DNA of 56,913 nucleotides from Actinomycetes bacterium (GTDB lineage: Bacteria > Actinomycetota > CALGFH01), in the NCBI GenBank assembly GCA_036000965.1, contig DASYUT010000089.1:1-56913 (forward strand). The letters are read 5' to 3'. The notes beneath the pieces were generated by a model, which saw only the letters and a program-made list of their open reading frames with translations, did no database searches and was not told where the DNA came from. The position numbers and the translations under genes were made by a program. Below, one piece after another: positions 1 to 8,065 of the stretch; the first letter of the stretch is position 1; every line of letters begins with the position of its first letter.

Positions 1-175
1 GCTCCTTGTAGCCGACCTGGCCGTTCTCCAGCCGGTGGATCTTCCATTCGGATGCGCGGATCGCCTCGCCGGCCTGCTCGCGGGTGATGCCCTGCTCGGT
101 GCGGAGCCGGCGGAGCTGGGCGCCGACCAGCATCCGCCGGACGATCGGGCCACCTCGCGGCTGGACCTCGCTCAC
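1..175 (-). CDS. XRE-family helix-turn-helix regulator, 5' part only
   Basis: The reading frame opens at a GTG (173-175) preceded by a GGAGG ribosome site and runs off the window edge, so only about 58 residues are visible. They contain a helix-turn-helix of the lambda-repressor type: LVGAQLRRLRTEQGITREQA, then an AIRASEWKIHRLENG recognition-helix segment. This matches the N-terminus of the actinobacterial XRE regulators that usually carry a C-terminal DUF5753 domain, but that part lies outside the window. Its targets cannot be told from the sequence. It is transcribed leftwards, away from the aminotransferase. Assignment to the HTH family is firm; the subfamily is inferred. Confidence 0.75.
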   Translation of the reverse strand, partial: MSEVQPRGGPIVRRMLVGAQLRRLRTEQGITREQAGEAIRASEWKIHRLENGQVGYKE

Positions 176-257
176 GTCCTGCCTCCCACCTCCCGCGGGA
201 TCGCCAGTCCGCGGTGGTCACGCGGCGACCTCGGCCCGACAGCGGCCCTCGGCGTGC

Positions 258-419
258 TCATGGGACGGGCTCGCCCACAGGGTCGGGGTCCGCCGCCGGG
301 GTGTTGGGCAGGACGCGGACGGCCTCGTCGGGCAGGACGTGGACGTCGGTCCCGTCCACCGCGGTCACGTCCTCGAACCGCCTGACGAGCCCGACGAGCT
401 GCCCCTCTCCTCCGGCCAC
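258..419 (-). CDS. small hypothetical protein downstream of the aminotransferase
   Basis: A frame of about 53 codons begins at a GTG only 2 bases past the aminotransferase stop; a TTG at 425 overlaps that stop. It would therefore be translated by coupling. The product is acidic and proline-rich at its end (VGEPVP) and matches no family I recognise. Its central part, LVGLVRRFEDVTAVDGTDVHVL, reads like a small beta-rich domain, but this is impression only. Codon positions are G/C-rich in the third base as expected for a gene here. It could also be a chance frame. Confidence 0.35.
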   Translation of the reverse strand: MAGGEGQLVGLVRRFEDVTAVDGTDVHVLPDEAVRVLPNTPAADPDPVGEPVP

Positions 420-421
420 GG

Positions 422-1801
422 TCAAGAGCTTACCGCGTCCGCGAAGGCCCCGAAGTTCTCCAGGAACCGCTGGGCGTCCGCCTCGGTGTGCTGCACCGAC
501 AGCAGCCACTGCTCGGACTTTCCCCAGGGGGGCAGGAACACCCCGCGGTTGTGCTGGAACAGCCAGTGGCAGTGGCTGAGCCGGTCGTCGATCTCGAGGA
601 AGTCCCGGTAGTTGCGGACCGGGCCGGGCGAGAAGGTGACGCAGCCCTTGGCGCCGACCGCGACCACGTGGGCGGCCAGGCCGGTCCGCTCGATCACCGC
701 CTGGCAGCCGGTGGCCATCTGCTCCCGCAGGGTCGTGAAGTGCTCGTAGGCGGCCGGGGTGAGCACCTCGGTGAGGGCGGCCCTGGCTGCGGCCATCGCC
801 AGCGGGTTGCCGTTGAAGGTGCCGACCTGGTCGTAGCGGCCGGAGGTGATGTGCTCCATGACCTCGGCGGTGCCGCCGACGGCGGCCGTGGACAGGCCCC
901 CGCCGATCGCCTTGGCCAGGCAGATCACGTCGGGCTGGACCCCGGACAGCTCCGTCACCCCGCCGGCGGCCACGGTGACCCCGGTCTTGACCTCGTCGTA
1001 GGCCAGCAGCACGCCGTGGCCCCGGGTCAGTGCGCGCACGCCCTCGAGGTAGCCGGGGGCGGGCGGGATGATGCCCGCGTTCATCATGATCGGCTCGACG
1101 ATCATGCCGGCGACCTCACCCGGGTGCTCGGCCAGGACCCGCTCGAGGGTCTCCAGGTCGTTGAACGGCACCACCGTGGTCAGGGCGACGATCTCGGCCG
1201 GCACGCCCGAGCTGGCCGGGACGCTCGCGGGCCGGGACGCCGGGCCGGTCTCCCCGGCCGGGGGGTAGACCGAGACCTGCAGCGAGTCGTGGTGGCCGTG
1301 GTAGGCGCCCTCGAGCTTGACGATCCTGGGCCGCCCGGTGATCGCCCGCATCAGGTGCACTGCGTCCATGGTGGCCTCGGTGCCGGAGTTGGCGTACCGC
1401 CACACCGGCAGGCCGAAGCGCCTGGCCAGCTCCTCCGACACCGCGACGGCGTCCTCGGTGGGCTGGGCGAAGTGGGTGCCCCGGGCGACCCGGGCCGTGA
1501 CGGCGGCCACCACCGCGGGGTGGGCGTGCCCGACTGCCATGACCCCGTAGCCGCCGTGCAGGTCGACGTACTCGGTGCCGTCCACGTCGTAGACCTTCGA
1601 CCCGGCCCCGTGGGAGAGCCAGACCGCCTGGGGCCGGGCGATCTGCCAGCTCGAGGTCACCCCGCCTGCCAGGCTGCCCCTGGCCCGGCGCAGCAGCTCG
1701 GCCGAGCGGGGCTGCCGGTCCAGGAAGATCCGCTCCTGCGCTGCGATCAGCTTGTCGAGCCGGCTCGCGTCCAGGCCGGTGGTCCGCGCGTCAACCGCCA
1801 T
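422..1801 (-). CDS. class III aminotransferase, glutamate-1-semialdehyde aminomutase-like
   Basis: A PLP-dependent fold-type I enzyme of about 459 residues. The segments seen are the N-terminal GSKVYDVDGTEYVDLHGGYG, the cofactor-binding SGTEATMDAVHLMR, LLAYDEVKTG with the conserved Asp, the Schiff-base lysine in CLAKAIGGG, and GTFNGNPLAMAAA, which is typical of glutamate-1-semialdehyde 2,1-aminomutase and its relatives. I chose the ATG at 1801, after GAGGGAGCTGGG; an in-frame upstream extension has no ribosome site. No tetrapyrrole genes are nearby, so a role as HemL is not supported, and it may be one of the many GSAM-like transaminases acting on other amino acids. It is divergent from the penicillin-acylase gene; about 260 bp between them must hold both promoters. 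Confidence 0.88.
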   Translation of the reverse strand: MAVDARTTGLDASRLDKLIAAQERIFLDRQPRSAELLRRARGSLAGGVTSSWQIARPQAVWLSHGAGSKVYDVDGTEYVDLHGGYGVMAVGHAHPAVVAAVTARVARGTHFAQPTEDAVAVSEELARRFGLPVWRYANSGTEATMDAVHLMRAITGRPRIVKLEGAYHGHHDSLQVSVYPPAGETGPASRPASVPASSGVPAEIVALTTVVPFNDLETLERVLAEHPGEVAGMIVEPIMMNAGIIPPAPGYLEGVRALTRGHGVLLAYDEVKTGVTVAAGGVTELSGVQPDVICLAKAIGGGLSTAAVGGTAEVMEHITSGRYDQVGTFNGNPLAMAAARAALTEVLTPAAYEHFTTLREQMATGCQAVIERTGLAAHVVAVGAKGCVTFSPGPVRNYRDFLEIDDRLSHCHWLFQHNRGVFLPPWGKSEQWLLSVQHTEADAQRFLENFGAFADAVSS

Positions 1802-2060
1802 CCCAGCTCCCTCTCGTGCGCTCTGGTGGGACCGTTGCTGTGTGGTGCAAAGCGAGTCGGCCAGCATGAACTGGGCCCTCGAGCACCTCGGGCAGGCGCG
1901 GTGAGTGATTTCTCCGGAAACCTGATAGGCCGCATTCCCCTGTCCTCTTTGCCCAAGTATTCCCTAGGCCGGTGCCCCCACGGTAGGCTCGCAGGCGGGC
2001 TCGGACGACGGCCGATCCAAGGACGGGCGGCCCCGGGAGCCGGTCCCAGGGGGTGCCCCG

Positions 2061-4907
2061 ATGCGGCGCTGTCTGCTCGTTGCCCTGGCCCTGCTCCTGC
2101 TGGTGCCCGCGGGGGCGGCGGCGCGGCCGGCCGGCCAGGCGGGGTCGGGAGCAGCCGGCCAGGCGCCGTCGGGGACGGGAGCGGCCGGCCAGGCGCCGTC
2201 GGGGACGGCCGGGCTGCCCGCGTGGGCCGCCGCCCGGGGTGCCGGCGTCACCCGGGACGCGGCCGGCATCGCCCGCATCCACGCCCGCACCGCTCACGAC
2301 CTCTATTTCCTGCAGGGCTGGGCCCACGCCCAGGACCGGCTGTTCCAGATGGACGTGCGCCGCAGGCAGGCCGGGGGCACCCTGGCCGAGCTGCTCGGCC
2401 CGGGCGCGCTCGCCGGCGACGTGCAGCTGCGCACCATCGGCCTGCACCGGGCCGCGGCGCGGTCGCTCCCGGTGGTCTCCGCGCGGGCCAGGGCGGGGCT
2501 GGCCGCCTACGCCGAGGGGGTCAACGCCTGGGTCGCCGGCCACCAGCTCCCGCCCGAGTACGCCGCGCTCCACCTGACCGGGTTCCGGCCCTGGGCGCCG
2601 GTGGACAGCCTGAGCGTCGCCAAGCTGGTGTCGTTCAGCCTCTCGTTCGACCTCGACCTCGGCTTCACCGTCGCGCTCGCCTCCTACCAGGCGGCCGGCC
2701 GGGCTGCCGGCTTCGACGGCACCAAGCTGTTCTTCGAGGATCTGTGGCGCACCCAGCCGTTCACGCCGTTCGCGACCGTGCCGGACGCCAACCAGCCGGC
2801 CGGCACCGGGCAGCGCGCCCAGGCGGCCGTGACGGCACGGCCGGCGAGCGCCGGCCACAGCGCCGACCACCTGGGCGCGGCCGCGGCGCTCGGGCGCCGC
2901 TACCTCGAGCGCGCAGGCGCTGTCCCGCTGCTCGAGCGGGCGGTCACCCGGGGCGCCACCGCCGCCGGCTCCAACCAGTGGGCGGTGAGCGGCAGCAACG
3001 CCGTCGGCGGGGCGCCGCTGCTCGCCAACGACCCCCACCTCGGCCTGGACGCCCCCTCCACCTTCTACCCGGTCCAGCTCACGGCCGGGCCGACCGACGT
3101 CATCGGCAGCGGCTTCGCGGGCGCGCCAGGGGTCGTCGTCGGTCATAACCGCTTCATCTCCTGGGGTGCGACCGTCAACCCGCTGGATGTGACCGACACC
3201 TACCTTGAGCAGGTCCGCCCCGACCCGTCGTCGCCGAGCGGTCTGGCAACGGTCCACCAGGGCAGCCTGGAGCCGGTCGTGCCGATCCCCGAGGTGTTCC
3301 GCCAGAACAACCCGGGCTCGGGCCGGCCCGACGACGTCACCGTCGTCCCGCCCGGCGGCCCCGTGCCGGCCGCCACCCTGATCGTGCCGCGCCGCAACAA
3401 CGGCCCGATCATCCAGCTCGACCAGGCGGCCGGCACCGCCCTGAGCGTGCAGTACACCGGGTTCAGCCCGACCAGGGAGATCGACACCTTCCTGCTCGCC
3501 GACGACGCCAGGAACCTGGCCGACTTCCGCGAGGGCCTGCAGTTCTTCGACGTCGGCAGCCAGAACTTCACCTACGCCGACGTGCACGGCACCATCGCCT
3601 ACTTCACCTCGAGCGAGCTGCCTCTGCGCGAGGACCTGCAGGCCGGCACCGTCAACGGGCTGCCGCCGTTCTTCGTCCGCAACGGCGCCGGCGGCAACGA
3701 GTGGCTCCCGGCCAGCCAGCGCCACCCCGGGCAGGCGCTCCCCTACGAGATCCTGCCGCCGGCGGAGATGCCGCACACCGTCAACCCGCGCGCCGGCTTC
3801 GTCGTCAACGCCAACAACGACCCCATCGGCACGAGCCTGGACAACGACCCGCTGAACCAGCTCCGTCCCGGCGGCGGCATCTACTACCTGAACCCGGGCT
3901 ACGACGGCATCCGCGGTGGCCGCATCGACCAGCTCATCCGCGGCCAGCTCACGCGGGGCGGGAAGCTGTCGCTCGGCGGCGTGCAGCGCATCCAGGCCGA
4001 CACCGTGCTGGTCGACGCGCAGTTCTTCGTCCCCAGGATCCTGGGGGCGATGACCGCCGCACGGTCCAGCGCCACCCCGGCGCTGGCCGCCTTCGCCGCC
4101 GACCCGGCCGTGGTGCACGCGGTCGGGCGCCTGGCCGCCTGGGACCGCTCGACCCCGACGGGCATCCCCGAGGGCTACGACGCCAGCGACGTGCAGGGCC
4201 GCCGCCTGCCTCCCAGCGCCCAGGAGGTCCGCGGCAGCGTCGCGGCCACCATCTACGCCGTGTGGCGCAGCCAGTTCGTGCGCGACGTCATCGACGCCCG
4301 CCTGCAGCCGTTCCGCCTGCCCCACCCGGACGGCGAGCGGTCGCTGACCGCGCTCAAGCACCTGTTCGAGACCTTCCCGGCCAGGGGCGGGGTGGGCGCC
4401 TCCGGGGTCGACTTCTTCCCGCTGCCCGGGGTGGCGTCCGCCGCCGACCGGCGCGACGTCGCCGTGCTCGCGAGCCTGCGGCGCGCCCTGGACCGGCTCG
4501 CCGGCCCGGAGTTCGCGGCCGCGTTCCACGGCTCGACCGACCAGGACGACTACCGCTGGGGGCTGCTGCACCGGGTCGTGCTCGACCACCCCCTGGGCGG
4601 CCGGTTCGACATCCCGCCGGCCGCCGGAGCGTTCCCGCCGCCCCTGCCCGGCCTGCGCGGCATCCCGGTCGACGGCGGCTTCGACACCGTCGACGCGGCA
4701 ACCCACGACGTGCGGGGCGGCGACGCCAACGGCTTCATGTTCGGCAGCGGGCCGGCCAACCGGTTCGTGAGCAGGCACGGCCCGCTCGGGGTGTACGCCG
4801 AGTCGAGCCTGCCCGGCGGCACCAGCGGCGTGCCGGGCAGCCGCTTCTACGTCAACCTGCTGCCGGGCTGGCTGACCGACGACACCTTCCCGCTGCTGCT
4901 CCGCTGA
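2061..4907 (+). CDS. secreted penicillin acylase family protein (Ntn hydrolase)
   Basis: A 948-residue precursor. It begins with a signal peptide (residues 1-21, MRRCLLVALALLLLVPAGAA), followed by a short Ala/Gly/Gln linker with a doubled AGQAPSGTGA unit. The N-terminal part has the family's YFLQGWAHAQDRLFQMD motif of the alpha chain. Near residue 310 is AAGSNQWAVSG, where autocleavage exposes the catalytic Ser of the beta chain, followed by LLANDPHLGL, the oxyanion-region motif. Family members hydrolyse amide bonds in beta-lactams, acyl-homoserine lactones or related amides after export. The substrate cannot be read here. The start ATG follows AGGGGGTGCCCCG. The next gene starts 11 bp after the stop, so the two may be co-transcribed. 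Confidence 0.92.
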   Translation: MRRCLLVALALLLLVPAGAAARPAGQAGSGAAGQAPSGTGAAGQAPSGTAGLPAWAAARGAGVTRDAAGIARIHARTAHDLYFLQGWAHAQDRLFQMDVRRRQAGGTLAELLGPGALAGDVQLRTIGLHRAAARSLPVVSARARAGLAAYAEGVNAWVAGHQLPPEYAALHLTGFRPWAPVDSLSVAKLVSFSLSFDLDLGFTVALASYQAAGRAAGFDGTKLFFEDLWRTQPFTPFATVPDANQPAGTGQRAQAAVTARPASAGHSADHLGAAAALGRRYLERAGAVPLLERAVTRGATAAGSNQWAVSGSNAVGGAPLLANDPHLGLDAPSTFYPVQLTAGPTDVIGSGFAGAPGVVVGHNRFISWGATVNPLDVTDTYLEQVRPDPSSPSGLATVHQGSLEPVVPIPEVFRQNNPGSGRPDDVTVVPPGGPVPAATLIVPRRNNGPIIQLDQAAGTALSVQYTGFSPTREIDTFLLADDARNLADFREGLQFFDVGSQNFTYADVHGTIAYFTSSELPLREDLQAGTVNGLPPFFVRNGAGGNEWLPASQRHPGQALPYEILPPAEMPHTVNPRAGFVVNANNDPIGTSLDNDPLNQLRPGGGIYYLNPGYDGIRGGRIDQLIRGQLTRGGKLSLGGVQRIQADTVLVDAQFFVPRILGAMTAARSSATPALAAFAADPAVVHAVGRLAAWDRSTPTGIPEGYDASDVQGRRLPPSAQEVRGSVAATIYAVWRSQFVRDVIDARLQPFRLPHPDGERSLTALKHLFETFPARGGVGASGVDFFPLPGVASAADRRDVAVLASLRRALDRLAGPEFAAAFHGSTDQDDYRWGLLHRVVLDHPLGGRFDIPPAAGAFPPPLPGLRGIPVDGGFDTVDAATHDVRGGDANGFMFGSGPANRFVSRHGPLGVYAESSLPGGTSGVPGSRFYVNLLPGWLTDDTFPLLLR

Positions 4908-4918
4908 GGCCGGCCGGC

Positions 4919-5239
4919 GTGAGCGTGCCCATCATCGTGCAGGTCCGGCCCGAGCTCGCCGCCGGCCTGCATGGCCAGGCCGCCGCGCCCGAGGCGCGCG
5001 CGCTCGTGCGCGCCGCCGAGTCGCTCGGCGCGCCGCTGCGACCCCTGCACCCGGCCTCCCCGGCGGAGTCGGGCGGCATCGGGAGGAACGCGGCAACGGG
5101 CACCGGCGACCCGGAGCTGGCCGCCTGGTTCACCCTGGAGGTCCCCGACCAGGCGGCTGCGGAGCGGGCGGTCGGGGTGCTGCGGGCCGTGGACGGGGTC
5201 ACCGCCGCGTACGTGAAACCGCCGGCCGAGCCGCCGTAG
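4919..5239 (+). CDS. stand-alone subtilase-propeptide-like protein
   Basis: A 106-residue protein starting at GTG 11 bp after the penicillin acylase stop. It resembles the N-terminal prodomain of the subtilase encoded next: both begin with a short beta strand (VPIIVQVRPE here, PELILVARPE there), have LGAPLRPL against AGARLRPL, and end with a strand and AAYVKPPAEPP against GAYVKPPTALP. Subtilase propeptides act as folding chaperones and inhibitors. A free copy could inhibit or assist the neighbouring protease in trans; this is inference from similarity. There is no signal peptide. A tandem duplication may have made it, because part of the upstream DNA is also repeated. Confidence 0.7.
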   Translation: MSVPIIVQVRPELAAGLHGQAAAPEARALVRAAESLGAPLRPLHPASPAESGGIGRNAATGTGDPELAAWFTLEVPDQAAAERAVGVLRAVDGVTAAYVKPPAEPP

Positions 5240-5256
5240 ACCAGTCGGAGCCCAGG

Positions 5257-5368
5257 GCAGCACCACGCGAGACGGGCAGGCCATCCAGTCGCATGCGCTG
5301 CTGTGCTGGGCGGGGTCGTGACGGGGCCGTAGCAGCACCGCAAGACGAGCAGGCAAGCCAGTCACATG
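5257..5368 (+). repeat. imperfect direct repeat in front of the subtilase gene
   Basis: Two copies of about 38 bp (5257-5295 and 5332-5368) share the pattern GCAGCACC, then GACGGGCAGG or GACGAGCAGG, then CCAGTCGCATG or CCAGTCACATG. They fill most of the 140-bp gap between the propeptide-like gene and the subtilase gene. They may be a duplicated upstream region left by the same event that produced the two related N-terminal domains, or a protein-binding site. Confidence 0.55.
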
Positions 5369-5378
5369 GGGAGTGACC

Positions 5379-7958
5379 ATGCAGATGCAGCCAGAGCTCA
5401 TCCTGGTGGCCCGGCCCGAGGCCGGGCTGCGGGCGACCGGTCCCCGGCTGACCGCGGCCCGGGCCGACCCGGACCCGCTCGCCGCCGTCCTGGACCAGGC
5501 GGGCGCCCGGCTGCGCCCGCTGTTCGGCGCGAGCGAGGAGCGGCTGCGCCACGAGGCCGAGGCCCTCGCTGCGGCCGGTCCGGCCCCGGCCGGCGACGGG
5601 ACCGGCGGCGAGGAGGCGGGCACGGGGAAGGCCGCCGCTGGGGAGGCCGGCGGCGAGCGGGCCGGCGCGGAGCAGACCGGCACGGAGGAGGCCGGCGGCG
5701 AGGAGCTCCCGGCCCCACCCGACCTGTCGGTCTACTACCGGGTGGAGGCGGCCGAGAGCCAGGACCTTGCCGCCCTGGCCGCGCGCCTGCGCGAGCAGGA
5801 GCCCGTGCAGGGCGCCTACGTCAAGCCCCCGACCGCGCTCCCCCTGCGTCTCAACGCCATGGCCGCGCTGGCCGACGAGCCCCCCGTGGCCACGCCGAGC
5901 TTCGAGGCCAGGCAGGGGTACCTCAACGCTGCGCCAGGCGGGATCGAGGCGCGCTGGGCCTGGACCCGGGCCGGGGGCGAGGGGGCCGGCGTCGCGGTGA
6001 TCGACGTGGAGGGCGCCTGGCGGTTCACCCACGAGGACCTGCTGCAGAACCAGGGCGGCGTGGTCGCCGGCCCGCAGATCCCCGACCTGGCATGGCGCAA
6101 CCACGGCACCGCCGTCCTCGGGCAGTTCAGCGGCGACCGGAACACCCGGGGGGTGACCGGCATCTGCCCGCAGGCGGTCGCGCGCGCGGTCTCCATCGCC
6201 GCCCTGGGCTCCTCGGGCGCGATCCACCTGGCGGCCAACGCGCTCCGCCCTGGCGACCTGCTGCTGGTGGAGCTGCACCGCCCCGGCCCCCGCTTCGGCT
6301 ACCAGACCCGCGACGACCAGCTCGGCTACATCGCGGTCGAGTGGTGGCCGGACGACTACGACGCGATCCGGTACGCGATCCGGCGAGGCGTCGTCGTGGT
6401 CGAGGCAGCCGGCAACGGCGCCGAGGACCTCGACGACCCGCTGTACGACACACCCGACGCGGGCTTCCCGGCCGGCTGGGCCAACCCGTTCCGGCGCCGC
6501 GCCCGCGACAGCGGCGCGGTCCTGGTCGGCGCCGGCGCCCCACCGCCGGGCACCCACGGCGCCGACTGGGGCCCGGACCGCTCGCGCCTGGACTTCTCCA
6601 ACCACGGGGCGGCCGTCGACGCCCAGGGCTGGGGCCGGGAGGTCACCACCACCGGCTACGGCGACCTCCAGGGCGGCCAGAGCGAGGACGTCTGGTACAC
6701 CGACTCGTTCGGGGGCACCTCGAGCGCCTCCCCCATCGTGGTCGGGTCGGTCGGGAGCCTGCAGGGCGCCATGCGGGCGGTCGGGAGGCCGCCGCGCACG
6801 CCGTTCCAGGCCCGCCGGCTGCTGCGCGGCACGGGCACGCCCCAGCAGGACGGCCCCGGCGCTCCGGCTGGGCAGCGCATCGGGGCCCGCCCGAACCTCC
6901 GCCAGCTCGTCGCCCAGGCCACCTCGACCCCGGGCGCGGCCGCCACCTCCCCCAACCCGGGCCGGTTCGACGTGTTCGTGATCGGCACCGACCTGGCCCT
7001 GTACCAGAAGGCCCTTTACGGCGGGGCCTGGCACCCCTCGCAGAGCGGAGGCTGGACGCGGCTGGGCGGGATCGTGCCGGAGGGACCGGCTGCGGTCCTC
7101 TCCCCCAGCCCCGGGCGTCTGGAGGTCTTCACGGTCGGGACCACCCACGCGATCTACCACAAGTCATGGGACGCGGGCGGCTGGAAGCCGTCCCAGGCCG
7201 GGTGGGTGCGGCTCGGCGACCCGGTGGAGAGCGCGCCGGTGGCCGTGTCCCGCGGCATGGGCCTGGTCGACCTGTTCGCCGTCGGGCCCGACCGGGCCCT
7301 GTACCACAAGGCGTGGGACGGCACGGCCTGGCAGCCGTCCCCGGCCTGGGAGCGGCTCGGCGGCAGGGTCGTGGGCGTGCCCGCCGCGGCCTCTTGGGCG
7401 CCGGACCGCCTCGACCTGGTCGCGCTGGGACCGGACAGGCAGGTGCGGCACCTGGCCTGGGGCCCCACCGGCTGGCGGCCGGCCTGGGAGCCGATCGGCG
7501 GCACCATGGAAGGCGGGCTGGCGGCCGTGTCCTGGGGCCCGGACCGCCTCGACGTGTTCGCGGTCGGCACCGACCGGGCCGTGTACCACAAGGCCTGGGA
7601 CGCGGGCGCCTGGCTGCCCTCGCAGCTCGGCTGGGAGCGGCTCCCGAGCCTGGTCGAGGGCGCCCCGGTGGCGGTGTCGTGGGGCCCGGGCCGGCTGGAC
7701 GTGTTCGTGGTCGGCACCAACAAGAACCTCTACCACAAGGCGTTGAGCGCGACCACCGGGTGGGCGCCCGCCGGCACCTGGGAGCGGCTGGGCGGCAACG
7801 TCCTGGCCAGCCCGGCGGCTGCCGCACGGGGCCCGAACCGGCTGGACGTGGTGGCGGTCGGCACCGACCGGGCCGTGCTCCACAAGGCCTGGGACGGCGC
7901 CGCCTGGCGGCCGTCGTCGCTCACCTGGACGTCCCTGGCGGGCACGGTCAGCTACTAA
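5379..7958 (+). CDS. S8 subtilase with C-terminal beta-propeller repeats
   Basis: An 859-residue protein. Residues about 1-150 are the prodomain with a Glu/Gly/Ala-rich insert. The catalytic domain shows Asp in GVAVIDVEGAW, His in WRNHGTAVLGQF, a substrate-side VVVEAAGNGAEDLDD, and the nucleophile in FGGTSSASPIVVG. From residue about 525 there are at least seven repeats of about 48 residues built on the pattern DVFxVGTDxALYHKAWD, a W-P segment and WERLGG, as in PLL-like or tectonin-like lectin propellers that bind glycans. There is no obvious signal peptide. The ATG at 5379 has GGGGAG at good spacing; the GTG two codons upstream lies directly on that site. The likely role is a protease targeted to glycans or cell surfaces. 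The gene for a related free prodomain lies just upstream. Confidence 0.9.
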   Translation: MQMQPELILVARPEAGLRATGPRLTAARADPDPLAAVLDQAGARLRPLFGASEERLRHEAEALAAAGPAPAGDGTGGEEAGTGKAAAGEAGGERAGAEQTGTEEAGGEELPAPPDLSVYYRVEAAESQDLAALAARLREQEPVQGAYVKPPTALPLRLNAMAALADEPPVATPSFEARQGYLNAAPGGIEARWAWTRAGGEGAGVAVIDVEGAWRFTHEDLLQNQGGVVAGPQIPDLAWRNHGTAVLGQFSGDRNTRGVTGICPQAVARAVSIAALGSSGAIHLAANALRPGDLLLVELHRPGPRFGYQTRDDQLGYIAVEWWPDDYDAIRYAIRRGVVVVEAAGNGAEDLDDPLYDTPDAGFPAGWANPFRRRARDSGAVLVGAGAPPPGTHGADWGPDRSRLDFSNHGAAVDAQGWGREVTTTGYGDLQGGQSEDVWYTDSFGGTSSASPIVVGSVGSLQGAMRAVGRPPRTPFQARRLLRGTGTPQQDGPGAPAGQRIGARPNLRQLVAQATSTPGAAATSPNPGRFDVFVIGTDLALYQKALYGGAWHPSQSGGWTRLGGIVPEGPAAVLSPSPGRLEVFTVGTTHAIYHKSWDAGGWKPSQAGWVRLGDPVESAPVAVSRGMGLVDLFAVGPDRALYHKAWDGTAWQPSPAWERLGGRVVGVPAAASWAPDRLDLVALGPDRQVRHLAWGPTGWRPAWEPIGGTMEGGLAAVSWGPDRLDVFAVGTDRAVYHKAWDAGAWLPSQLGWERLPSLVEGAPVAVSWGPGRLDVFVVGTNKNLYHKALSATTGWAPAGTWERLGGNVLASPAAAARGPNRLDVVAVGTDRAVLHKAWDGAAWRPSSLTWTSLAGTVSY

Positions 7959-8065
7959 GGGCTCGCCGCTCAGCAACATTGGCATTCCAGAAGGAGCCTG
8001 CCCAGGCCAGAGGGCCGAGCTTGTACAAGTTGTCGAGCGGAGGGCCCTAAGCGGCTCCAGGGCGA

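Noticed and set aside
488-3148. Very long open frames antisense or frame-shifted to the aminotransferase, acylase and subtilase genes (for example 488-3148 plus, 1791-4778 minus, 5199-7160 minus)
   Set aside because: They are Arg/Ala/Gly/Pro-rich, lack ribosome sites and domains, and overlap genes with complete catalytic motifs; long shadow frames are normal at this GC content.
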